This document shows, piece after piece, positions 56,599 through 64,000 of a DNA stretch of 64,000 nt; within the stretch, counting starts at the first letter, position 1; each line of letters begins with the position of its first letter. The position numbers were made by a program, and so were the translations under genes. The notes under the pieces were generated by a model. That model saw nothing but the letters and a program-made list of their open reading frames with translations, was not told the origin of the DNA and did not search any database. The DNA is taken from NCBI GenBank assembly GCA_905233165.1, contig CAJODL010000005.1, positions 62,001-126,000 of the forward strand. The letters are read 5' to 3'. The DNA comes from an uncultured Prevotella sp. (GTDB taxonomy: Bacteria > Bacteroidota > Bacteroidia > Bacteroidales > Bacteroidaceae).

Positions 56599-57739
56599 GC
56601 AAGAAAGCATAGAACAAGAGAATACCGAACAAGAAGAACAAACTGAGCAGGCAGATACTCAAATTAACATGTCTGCTACAGACAAATATACTGACGTTTC
56701 ACGTATCGCGATAGTAATCCTAAACTGGAATGGTGCTACTATGTTAGAGCATTATCTTCCAGGCATCTTGAAGTATTCGGCAGGAGCAGAAGTTATTGTT
56801 GCAGACAATGCTTCCACAGATGATTCTGTAAAGATGCTGAAAAGAGATTTTCCTGATGTAAGAATCATCCCATTGTCCAGAAACTGGGGCTTTGCTGGAG
56901 GCTATAATCAAGCTTTCAAGGTGATAGAGACGACCAATGAGAGAGAGAACAAGAAATCACCAGAATACTATATCCTTCTTAATAGCGATGTTCGCGTAGA
57001 AGAAGGCTGGCTGCAACCTCTTGTGGAATATATGGATCAGCATCCGGAAGTAGCAGCCTGTCAGCCAAAGATTCTCAGCGATGTCTTCCCTACCCGATTT
57101 GAATATGCTGGAGCCTGCGGTGGATTTCTTGACAAATATGGATACCCTTATTGCAGAGGCCGTATCTTCAACACTATCGAGACCGATGAGGGACAATACA
57201 ACGATGTTAAGGAAATTCTATGGGCATCAGGAGCATGCATGATGGTTCGTAGCCAGGATTATTGGGATGCTGGCACGTTAGACCGCAAGTTCTTTGCTCA
57301 TCAGGAAGAAATTGATTTCTGCTGGCGACTGAACATCATGGGAAAGAAGGTTGTCTGCATCCCCAGCAGTAGGGTATATCACCTCGGAGGTGGAACACTG
57401 CCAAAGGGGAACCCTAAAAAGACATATCTGAATTTCCGCAACAACCTTACAATGCTTTACAAGAATCTTCCTGAGAAAGACCTTGACCATGTTATGAGGG
57501 TAAGACTTTGGCTTGACTACATCGCAGCTATAAAAGAACTGCTGACAGGAAAATTCGGAGATTTCAAAGCTATCATAAAGGCTCGCAGGGATTTCTGCAA
57601 ATGGAAGGCTGAATACACAGTCGTCCGTCGTCAGATACAAGCTTTGAGGCAGACAAAAGAAGACCAAAACATCTCCAATTTCAGCATACTGCAGAAATAC
57701 TATATATTCCGCAAAAACACCTACGATAAAATAGTCTAA
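56564..57739 (+). CDS. Glycosyltransferase family 2 (rhamnosyltransferase-like)
   Basis: 391 residues. The GT-A domain starts near residue 48: IVILNWNGATML, VADNASTDDS, SRNWGFAGGYNQAF, and the metal/nucleotide site LLNSDVRVEEGWL; FAHQEEIDFCWRLNIMGKKV and YHLGGGTLPKGNPKKTYLNFRNN follow, a pattern of the rhamnosyltransferase-type subgroup. An extra N-terminal stretch of 45 residues is Gln/Glu-rich. It probably builds a surface polysaccharide from the cytoplasmic face of the inner membrane. Sugar and acceptor are unknown. Confidence 0.9.
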   Translation: MTEQAQQLSLFEQESIEQENTEQEEQTEQADTQINMSATDKYTDVSRIAIVILNWNGATMLEHYLPGILKYSAGAEVIVADNASTDDSVKMLKRDFPDVRIIPLSRNWGFAGGYNQAFKVIETTNERENKKSPEYYILLNSDVRVEEGWLQPLVEYMDQHPEVAACQPKILSDVFPTRFEYAGACGGFLDKYGYPYCRGRIFNTIETDEGQYNDVKEILWASGACMMVRSQDYWDAGTLDRKFFAHQEEIDFCWRLNIMGKKVVCIPSSRVYHLGGGTLPKGNPKKTYLNFRNNLTMLYKNLPEKDLDHVMRVRLWLDYIAAIKELLTGKFGDFKAIIKARRDFCKWKAEYTVVRRQIQALRQTKEDQNISNFSILQKYYIFRKNTYDKIV

Positions 57740-57750
57740 AATGCTTTGTG

Positions 57751-58956
57751 ATGACCAATGAGGAATTCATAAAACAGCATAGGAATGAAAACTCACTCTC
57801 TTTGGCGCTGAAGAAAGCTCCAGAAGGTGTTGACCTGCAATGGTGTCTCAGGCAAATCGAGGGATATAACATTGCCAAGAAGAAACTTCCCGAATGGGCA
57901 GAAAAAGAAAACATCTGGTTTCCTCCCAAGCTTTCTATGGAACAATGTTCCAGCGAGGCAACAGCAAAGTATAAGCAGACTATAGCAGAACGTCTCGGAA
58001 GCAAGATGCTAATAGACCTTACAGGTGGTTTGGGCATTGATTTCAGTTATATGGCAAGGAATATGGAGACAGCCAGTTATGTGGAGCGACAAGAGGTGTT
58101 ATGCAATATTGCAAGCCACAACTTCCCACTGATAGGACTGCAGAATACAAAGATTTCAAACATTACGTGCGAAGAATTCTGGAAGCAATACACTGCGGAT
58201 ACAACAATAGCAAAGACAAATAAGGAAAAATGCCTCATATATCTCGACCCAGCAAGGCGTAACGACAAAGGTGAGAAAGTATTCTCTATCAGCGACTGCA
58301 CCCCAGATGTAACACTTCTTCAAGATAGTCTGCTGGAACATTCTGCACATATTATGCTAAAACTATCCCCCATGCTCGACATAGTGCAAGCACGGAGAAT
58401 GCTGAAAGGGATTACCGAGATACATGTAGTAAGCGTTAAAGGAGAATGTAAGGAACTGGTTTTTGTGATGTCAAAGGAGATAGATGAGCAGCGTTACTTC
58501 TGCGTAAATCTTGAGACCGACGAAGAATCCTTCACCTCTTCCCTTTCTGCCATAACAGAACAGGCAGACATAGCGAATCCAGTTGAGATATCAGAAGGTG
58601 CCATCATCTTCGAGCCCAATGCCAGCATCATGAAGGCAGGAGTACAGAATGCCTTTGCAAGATGGTATAATTTAAAGAAACTCCATCCAATGAGTAACCT
58701 ATTCTTGGGAAACAAACCTATAGAAAACATCCCAGCACGACAATTCGTCGTTGAGCAGAGGAGTGATTTCCAAAAGGCAAACCTAAAGAGTTTTATGCAA
58801 GATATCAGACAGGCAAACCTGACGATAAGAAATTTCCCTTCTACAGTAGATGATTTGAAGAAGCGATTGAAAATAAAAGACGGAGGCAACATCTACCTCT
58901 TTGCCACCACTCTGTCAGACGACACTCATGTGCTTATTCGCTGCAAGAAAATATAA
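57751..58956 (+). CDS. Class I SAM-dependent methyltransferase with THUMP-like domain
   Basis: 401 residues. SAM motif I is LIDLTGGLGIDFSYMA near residue 90, with LIYLDPARRNDKGEKVF near 164 (the DPAR active-site region). The C-terminal part (FARWYNLKKLHPMSNLFL to the end) matches the THUMP-like domain seen in these Bacteroidetes proteins. It probably methylates RNA; the target is not known. ATG 57751 is used; a GTG just before is possible. It starts 11 nt after the glycosyltransferase gene. Confidence 0.85.
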   Translation: MTNEEFIKQHRNENSLSLALKKAPEGVDLQWCLRQIEGYNIAKKKLPEWAEKENIWFPPKLSMEQCSSEATAKYKQTIAERLGSKMLIDLTGGLGIDFSYMARNMETASYVERQEVLCNIASHNFPLIGLQNTKISNITCEEFWKQYTADTTIAKTNKEKCLIYLDPARRNDKGEKVFSISDCTPDVTLLQDSLLEHSAHIMLKLSPMLDIVQARRMLKGITEIHVVSVKGECKELVFVMSKEIDEQRYFCVNLETDEESFTSSLSAITEQADIANPVEISEGAIIFEPNASIMKAGVQNAFARWYNLKKLHPMSNLFLGNKPIENIPARQFVVEQRSDFQKANLKSFMQDIRQANLTIRNFPSTVDDLKKRLKIKDGGNIYLFATTLSDDTHVLIRCKKI

Positions 58957-58981
58957 GTAAAAACAAAAATATAAGAAAAGA

Positions 58982-59695
58982 ATGAATTATATCACAGAAC
59001 AAATTCTCTCAACAGAGATAACAACATTTGGAGCCATTTTCAAGCTACTTCTGAGTCTTTGTCTTGGTGCACTGATTGGTACAGAACGCCGTCATAAAGG
59101 TCAGGCAGCAGGTATGCGAACATTTGCCCTCATCGCAATGGGAGCCACTCTCGCTATGATTATCTCCATATACATTCCGCAGGAATATATGGGCCTGAAG
59201 AATGGTGACCCGGGACGTATCGCTGCACAGGTAATATCTGGTATTGGTTTCCTTGGTGCTGGTGCCATAATCCAGATGAAGGGTTCCGTACGCGGTCTTA
59301 CTACAGCTGCCGGCATCTGGATGACAGCATGTTTAGGCCTCGCCATTGGTGCAGGAATGTATATAATATCTATTTTCTCATGTCTCTTCATCATCGGAGT
59401 ACTCAAACTATTCGAATACTTTGAGAAGAAATTCCTGAAAGGTGCAGAAATGAAGATTATCCGTATCAAGGTTAACAATATCATTTCCAATACGGATTCA
59501 TATCGTGAATGCTTGAAACAGTATAACGTGCATATCTCTGACGAATTTCTGAGATTTGACTACAACAGCAATGTCACCACTATCAACTATATGATAAGAA
59601 GCAACGATGCCACCAATTTCGTGGGGCTTTTTGCTTCCATCCACGAGATTGATGACATCGCATCACTTACCCTCACTAACGAGGTAAATAACTAA
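58982..59695 (+). CDS. MgtC/SapB family membrane protein
   Basis: 237 residues; four to five N-terminal membrane segments with the MgtC signature (LGALIGTERRHKGQAAGMRTFALIAMGA and GIGFLGAGAIIQMKGSVRGLTTAAGIW), then a soluble ACT-like C domain of about 80 residues. MgtC proteins affect growth in low Mg2+ and, in some bacteria, ATP synthase activity. The gene converges on nadC with a 4-nt overlap of the two 3' ends. Confidence 0.93.
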   Translation: MNYITEQILSTEITTFGAIFKLLLSLCLGALIGTERRHKGQAAGMRTFALIAMGATLAMIISIYIPQEYMGLKNGDPGRIAAQVISGIGFLGAGAIIQMKGSVRGLTTAAGIWMTACLGLAIGAGMYIISIFSCLFIIGVLKLFEYFEKKFLKGAEMKIIRIKVNNIISNTDSYRECLKQYNVHISDEFLRFDYNSNVTTINYMIRSNDATNFVGLFASIHEIDDIASLTLTNEVNN

Positions 59696-60543
59696 ACAGC
59701 CTTAAAACTCATATCCAGTCCTTTTACGGAGTGTGTCAGGGCGCCGAATGATATGAAATCTACGCCAGCCTTGGCGTATGGTATCATATTGTCAAATGTA
59801 ATGCCGCCTGATGATTCCGTCTCACACTGGTGGTTTACTATCTGTACCGCCTTTACGGTATCTTCTGGTGTAAAGTTATCAAACATTATACGATCAGGCT
59901 TTTCAAGAAGAGCTTCTTCCAGTTCCTTGAAGTTCCTGACCTCTATCTCTATCTTCAGATTCTTTCCGTTCTTCTTGCAGTATTCCTTTGCACGAGAGAT
60001 GGCATTATGTATGCCACCGGCAAAATCTACGTGATTATCTTTCAGAAGAATCATGTCAAAGAGCCCGATGCGGTGATTTGTGCCTCCACCTATCTTCACA
60101 GCCTCCTTTTCCAGCATACGCATTCCAGGAGTTGTCTTTCTTGTATCAAGCACACGAGTCTTCGTGCCTGCATCTATCAGGGCCTGCTGATACTTGTGTG
60201 TCATCGTAGCAATGCCACTCATACGTTGCATGATATTCAGCATCAGACGCTCTGTCTGCAAAAGGCTTTGTACCTTACCGGTAACAATCATCGCAACATC
60301 TCCCACCTTAACGGGTGAGCCGTCACCAATGAGCACCTCCACCTGAAGTGTAGAGTCAAAGCGACGGAACACCTCCTTTGCCACTTCTACACCAGCAAGG
60401 ATACCATCTTCCTTTATTATCAGACGGCTCTTGCCTACTGCATCCGCTGGAATACAGCACAAGGTGGTATGATCGCCATCACCGATATCTTCAGCAAACG
60501 ACAGGTCTATAAGCCTATCTGTCAATTCATCTACTGACAGCAT
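59692..60543 (-). CDS. nadC: Nicotinate-nucleotide pyrophosphorylase (quinolinate phosphoribosyltransferase)
   Basis: 283 residues; makes nicotinate mononucleotide from quinolinate and PRPP in NAD synthesis. The family blocks are EDIGDGDHTTLCCIP near the start, NIMQRMSGIATMTHKY, TRVLDTRKTTPGMRMLEKEAV, GGTNHRIGLFDMILLKDNHV and SSGGITFDNM. Length is typical. No nadA or nadB in the window. The stop overlaps the 3' end of the MgtC gene. Confidence 0.96.
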   Translation of the reverse strand: MLSVDELTDRLIDLSFAEDIGDGDHTTLCCIPADAVGKSRLIIKEDGILAGVEVAKEVFRRFDSTLQVEVLIGDGSPVKVGDVAMIVTGKVQSLLQTERLMLNIMQRMSGIATMTHKYQQALIDAGTKTRVLDTRKTTPGMRMLEKEAVKIGGGTNHRIGLFDMILLKDNHVDFAGGIHNAISRAKEYCKKNGKNLKIEIEVRNFKELEEALLEKPDRIMFDNFTPEDTVKAVQIVNHQCETESSGGITFDNMIPYAKAGVDFISFGALTHSVKGLDMSFKAV

Positions 60544-60555
60544 AAAACTGATTCT

Positions 60556-61050
60556 TTAGAAATAGACTCCCATAGTTACTCGCAAACCAACACCTGTATA
60601 GTCCTTGAAACTCTTGGTGCTTATGTCAAAATACAGTTCTGGCTCTATGGTAACATAGTGATTGAGGAAGTATGCATAGCCGACGTTAATGTTCGGTACG
60701 AAGTCGTTATATTCACTTCCTTGACGTGCATATCGAGCTCCTGCACCGAGGTACAGACCATTCTGAACGATGTAGTAACGGGCGCCAGCACCAAGCTTGA
60801 ATGAATTGTCTGCCTTCTGACGTATTCCCCACATAAATTCTCCGAGCAGCATCCAGTTGTCCTCAATGAAATAACCGCCTCTTGCATTGATATCAAAATT
60901 CCACTTGGTGTTTGAGTTGTAGTTCAGGTTAAGACCTGAGAAACCGGCACCAACATAAACTTTACCTTTAGCGAATGGTGTGTCACTTGACTGTGCACTT
61001 GAGGCCAGCGTCATAGCCAGCATGGCAATAGCTACAAAAAACTTCTTCAT
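60556..61050 (-). CDS. Small outer-membrane beta-barrel protein
   Basis: 164 residues with a signal peptide (MKKFFVAIAMLAMTLASSAQS). The rest alternates strands with aromatic residues (VYVGAGFSGLNLNYNS, GGYFIEDNWMLLGEFMWG, YIVQNGLYLGAGARYAR) and ends in Phe (VTMGVYF), the usual signal for outer-membrane barrel insertion. An eight-strand barrel of the OmpA/OmpW size is likely. It sits 12 nt upstream of nadC on the same strand. Role unknown. Confidence 0.85.
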   Translation of the reverse strand: MKKFFVAIAMLAMTLASSAQSSDTPFAKGKVYVGAGFSGLNLNYNSNTKWNFDINARGGYFIEDNWMLLGEFMWGIRQKADNSFKLGAGARYYIVQNGLYLGAGARYARQGSEYNDFVPNINVGYAYFLNHYVTIEPELYFDISTKSFKDYTGVGLRVTMGVYF

Positions 61051-61068
61051 AATTTTCTTTGTTTTAAT

Positions 61069-62592
61069 TTAATTATTTGTTTTATGATTATATTTGTATT
61101 CTAAGTGGAATTTCCTATGATGCCAATTGAAGAATATTATAGCAAATAACAATGTCATTATCAATCCTGCAACATATCCGATGGTGATATCAAGTCCCAA
61201 TGCCACTCTGCTTGATACGAGGAATGTAGTACATACAAATGTCATAAACATTGCAGGCAGTAGTGTTATGGTATAGAATTTCTTCTTTAAGGCAAGGTAA
61301 ACCGTTATGCTCCATAGTGTGAATACACTAAGTGTTTGATTTGCCCATCCAAAGTACTTCCATATTGTATTAAAACTATCTGGATTATCCATCTGCCAAG
61401 CCAGAAGTATAAAGGTAATAACGAATATTGGAATACTTATCATCAGTCGCTTTGCAATAGGCTTTTGGTCCATATTAAAGGCATCAGCAATAATCAGTCG
61501 GCAAGAACGCAATGCTGTATCACCACTTGTTATTGGTGCTGCTACTACACCAAGAACAGCCAATATACCACCAGCTACTCCAAGCCATCCCTTACATACC
61601 TCCATCACTACCTGTGGAGCAGTAAAGAATTGTGTGACAGTCTTTTCTGACTGTGCCAGGAATGCATCTGGACATAATTCGCGCCATCCCTCATAGAAGA
61701 AGAACCAGCTACTTACTGTTGCCCATATCAAAGCGACGATACCCTCTGTTATCATTGAGCCATAGAAGACGGGACGTCCAAGATGTTCACATCTCATACA
61801 GCGTGCCATCAACGGACTCTGTGTAGCGTGGAAGCCACTGATAGCGCCACAAGCAATAGTGATAAACAATGCTGGGAATATTGGCTCAGCATTAGTGATA
61901 CCAAGACGTTCCTTACCCATATCATGCAAACCATCCCATATCTCTGGCAATGCAGGCATCTTAACATATAGCATTACGAGAAGGGCTACAGCCATGAATA
62001 ACAACGATATAGCAAAGAGCGGATATATCTTGCCTATTATCTTGTCAACTGGCATCAACGTTGCAACAATGTAATAGAGTAATATTATGCCAATCCAAAA
62101 TATCAAAGGACCAATTCCTATATCTACTGGCAACATACCTGCAAGCAATGTTGCAGGACTGAGTACAAAGACAGCACCTACCAACATCAGAAGCACAACA
62201 GTAAAAATCAGCATTATCTTTCTGGCATTGGGGCCAATATACTGTCCCACGATGTCTGGCAACGAGATACCACCTTTTCTCATGCTTATCATACCTGAAA
62301 GGTAGTCATGTGTCGCACCTGCAAAGATACATCCGAGGACAATCCACAAATATGCTACAGGACCGAACCACATACCCATAATGGCACCAAAGATAGGACC
62401 TGTTCCAGCTATATTCAGGAACTGAATCATAAACACTTTCCAGGCAGGCAACACCAAGTAATCGACGCCATCGAATTTTCTTATTCCAGGCGTCTTGCGT
62501 TTGTCATTAATGCCAAAAATGCTCTCTACGAATTTTCCGTAAATGAAGTAACCTAAGATTAAAGCTACAAGACTAATTGTAAAAGTAATCAT
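61069..62592 (-). CDS. cstA: Carbon starvation protein A family (peptide/pyruvate transporter)
   Basis: 507 residues, about 14 hydrophobic segments. The start MITFTISLVALILGYFIYG with FDGVDYLVLPAWKVFMIQFLNIAGTGPIFG is the CstA signature; GAISGFHATQSPLMARC and the LGVVAAPITSGDTALRSCRL region follow. It is the short form without the long C-terminal tail of E. coli CstA. Family members take up peptides or pyruvate. The ATG at 62592 is used because the promoter element lies just upstream; the 18-codon extension would include it. Confidence 0.93.
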   Translation of the reverse strand: MITFTISLVALILGYFIYGKFVESIFGINDKRKTPGIRKFDGVDYLVLPAWKVFMIQFLNIAGTGPIFGAIMGMWFGPVAYLWIVLGCIFAGATHDYLSGMISMRKGGISLPDIVGQYIGPNARKIMLIFTVVLLMLVGAVFVLSPATLLAGMLPVDIGIGPLIFWIGIILLYYIVATLMPVDKIIGKIYPLFAISLLFMAVALLVMLYVKMPALPEIWDGLHDMGKERLGITNAEPIFPALFITIACGAISGFHATQSPLMARCMRCEHLGRPVFYGSMITEGIVALIWATVSSWFFFYEGWRELCPDAFLAQSEKTVTQFFTAPQVVMEVCKGWLGVAGGILAVLGVVAAPITSGDTALRSCRLIIADAFNMDQKPIAKRLMISIPIFVITFILLAWQMDNPDSFNTIWKYFGWANQTLSVFTLWSITVYLALKKKFYTITLLPAMFMTFVCTTFLVSSRVALGLDITIGYVAGLIMTLLFAIIFFNWHHRKFHLEYKYNHKTNN

Positions 62593-62615
62593 CGTTTCTA
62601 TATATAAATCCACCG

Positions 62616-62623
62616 CAAAATTA
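62616..62623 (-). promoter_or_regulatory. -7 promoter element for cstA
   Basis: TAATTTTG on the minus strand, 23 nt before the cstA ATG. Confidence 0.7.
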
Positions 62624-62655
62624 CAATATTTTTTTGTAACAACCAAATTTTTTTG

Positions 62656-62663
62656 TACCTTTG
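62656..62663 (+). promoter_or_regulatory. -7 promoter element abutting the family-10 glycosidase-like gene
   Basis: TACCTTTG ends 8 nt before the ATG at 62672; divergent from the cstA promoter. Confidence 0.72.
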
Positions 62664-62671
62664 CAGCTGTT

Positions 62672-64000
62672 ATGCTAAAAAATATTCTATTTTTATTTTT
62701 TTATATGGGAATTAGTATTTCTGCCATTGCCAATGAAACAAGAGCAGTATGGTTAACTACCATTGGTGGCATCGACTGGCCTCATTCCTATAGCAGCACT
62801 ACTCAGAAAGAGGAATTAACCCAGATTCTTGACGACTTGGCAGCAGCCGGTATCAATACCATACTTCTTCAGACACGCATTCGTGCCACCACTATATTTC
62901 CTTCCAGCATGGAACCTTTCGACGGATGTCTTACAGGTCATCCTGGCAGCGGCCCTAATTATGACGCCTTACAATTTGCTATTGATGAATGCCATCGTCG
63001 CGGAATGAAGCTTCATGCGTGGATTGTCACCATACCGATAGGAAAATGGAAAGGCGAAGGCTGTCGTAACCTGCGTTCTACACATCCGAAACTGGTAAAG
63101 AAAATTGGCGACGAGGGATTTCTTAATCCCGAAGCCTCTGGTACAGCAGACTATATTGCCGACTTCTGTAAGGAGGTGACTGAGAAATACGACATCGATG
63201 GCATACACCTCGACTATATCCGCTACCCCGATACATGGGGCAAGATACGCAATCGTTCCAAAGCCCGCGATAATATCACACGCATCGTTGAGGCTGTACA
63301 TCGTGAGGTGAAGGCCCTGAAACCTTGGGTGCAACTGTCTTGTTCTCCTGTTGGAAAATATGCTGATACAAAGCGTCAGAGCAGCGTTGGCTGGAATGCC
63401 CGAGATGTAGTGTGTCAGGATGTAGCCTTATGGATGCAGGAGGGACTCATGGATGCTATATATCCTATGATGTATTTCCGCAACCAGCATTTCTATCCTT
63501 TCGTAATAGATTGGAAAGAACGCTCCAATGGTCGCATAGTAGCCCCGGGGCTTGGCGTCTATATGCTTCATCGCAGCGAACGCAACTGGCCACTTACCGA
63601 TATCACTCGCGAGATGTATGTACTGCGTCAGTATGGTATGGGAATCACCATGTTCCGCTCTAAATTCCTTACTGACGACACAAAGGGTATATATCAGTTC
63701 ACCAAAGACTTCAACGCTCTGCCGGCATTACAGTCTGCTATGACTTGGTACGATGTAGCCCCGCCTGTTGCGCCTGAGAAGGTAAGCTTTTCTGATGGCA
63801 TCCTCTCGTGGGAGGATGTTGGTGGTGATGTGACATATAATGTATATTGTTCCGAGACATCCCCTGTTGACACCCATAATCCCCAAAACCTCGTAATGGC
63901 CGATTATCACGGCACCTCTATCCAGTTGCCGCCTCTGAAAACAGCACAATACTTTGCTGTTACTACAACAGACCGCTATGGCAATGAGTCCCTTCGCCCT
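62672..64000 (+). CDS. Family 10 glycosylhydrolase-like (GHL10/DUF187) secreted protein, 3' end outside window
   Basis: 443 codons to the right edge without a stop. A signal peptide (MLKNILFLFFYMGISISAIA) precedes ETRAVWLTTIGGIDWP, the typical start of GHL10 proteins. A TIM-barrel follows, with HAWIVTIPIG, GIHLDYIRYPDTWG (around residue 175, likely active-site acids), LSCSPVGKYAD and AIYPMMYFRN. From about residue 360 (VAPPVAPEKVSF) a fibronectin III-like domain begins. Relatives act on glycans, possibly of the cell wall; the substrate is unknown. It is divergent from cstA. Confidence 0.9.
   Translation, partial: MLKNILFLFFYMGISISAIANETRAVWLTTIGGIDWPHSYSSTTQKEELTQILDDLAAAGINTILLQTRIRATTIFPSSMEPFDGCLTGHPGSGPNYDALQFAIDECHRRGMKLHAWIVTIPIGKWKGEGCRNLRSTHPKLVKKIGDEGFLNPEASGTADYIADFCKEVTEKYDIDGIHLDYIRYPDTWGKIRNRSKARDNITRIVEAVHREVKALKPWVQLSCSPVGKYADTKRQSSVGWNARDVVCQDVALWMQEGLMDAIYPMMYFRNQHFYPFVIDWKERSNGRIVAPGLGVYMLHRSERNWPLTDITREMYVLRQYGMGITMFRSKFLTDDTKGIYQFTKDFNALPALQSAMTWYDVAPPVAPEKVSFSDGILSWEDVGGDVTYNVYCSETSPVDTHNPQNLVMADYHGTSIQLPPLKTAQYFAVTTTDRYGNESLRP

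Noticed and set aside
62593..62646. Longer N terminus for CstA
   Set aside because: The extension covers the promoter region and the family starts at MITFTISL.
1..64000. tRNA, rRNA or intact insertion sequence
   Set aside because: No tRNA-like CCA/TTCGA cloverleaf, rRNA signature or transposase gene was seen in any gap or frame.

Overview
The window reads as a chromosomal segment of a Bacteroidales bacterium, most likely Prevotella or a close relative. Three things point there. Start regions carry the Bacteroidetes -7 promoter word TAnnTTTG rather than E. coli-type boxes. The gene content is characteristic: a GT3-type glycogen synthase beside a GT35 phosphorylase, a Bacteroidetes LptD, a GSCFA protein, BspA-type leucine-rich repeats with a dockerin-like tail, a sodium-pumping oxaloacetate decarboxylase, and pyruvate:ferredoxin oxidoreductase. 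The metabolism is that of a fermenting anaerobe. No tRNA, rRNA, CRISPR array or intact insertion sequence was found.

Layout. 1-1.9 kb: the end of an EcoRI-type adenine methyltransferase overlapping a DUF262-HNH nuclease (restriction-modification or defence pair). 2.0-11.4 kb, minus strand: LptD, a Na+/alanine symporter, oxaloacetate decarboxylase gamma-alpha-beta, a DUF1460 protein and a lipoprotein. 11.5-19.2 kb, minus strand: a small hypothetical, an acyltransferase, an amidase/golvesin lipoprotein, a YgiQ radical SAM protein, RarA and a metallophosphoesterase. 19.4-29.5 kb, plus strand: proS, a His-rich membrane peptide, rpsF-rpsR-rplI, glycogen synthase, glucan phosphorylase, CorA, GSCFA and biotin ligase. 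29.5-32.5 kb: a less conserved patch with a frameshifted LRR gene, REP-like palindromes, a rod-shaped RNA that looks like 6S RNA, a 41-bp palindromic tandem array, a frameshifted family gene and a triplicated promoter module ahead of serB. 33.9-44.6 kb, minus strand: pyruvate:ferredoxin oxidoreductase, an AAA ATPase and an RND efflux operon. 44.9-54.7 kb, plus strand: SIMPL protein, GDP-fucose synthase, Sua5, ClC channel, PyrD and TamB. 54.8-64 kb: a 52-residue lipoprotein, MtaB, a glycosyltransferase, a THUMP-like methyltransferase, MgtC, then NadC, an outer-membrane barrel protein and CstA on the minus strand, and a truncated family-10 glycosidase-like gene.

How the genes fit together. The biotin ligase (28.8 kb) can charge the biotin domain of the decarboxylase alpha subunit, whose sodium gradient could drive the alanine symporter next to it. 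Pyruvate:ferredoxin oxidoreductase and the decarboxylase sit on the two sides of the pyruvate/oxaloacetate node. LptD, TamB, RND efflux, GDP-fucose synthase and glycosyltransferases serve the envelope.

The most unusual signal is not a gene. At fourteen places a stop codon is followed immediately by tandem words of 7 bp (sometimes 8 or 9). The word differs from site to site but the period holds. One further array lies inside a gene, in frame, as exactly nine heptamers.
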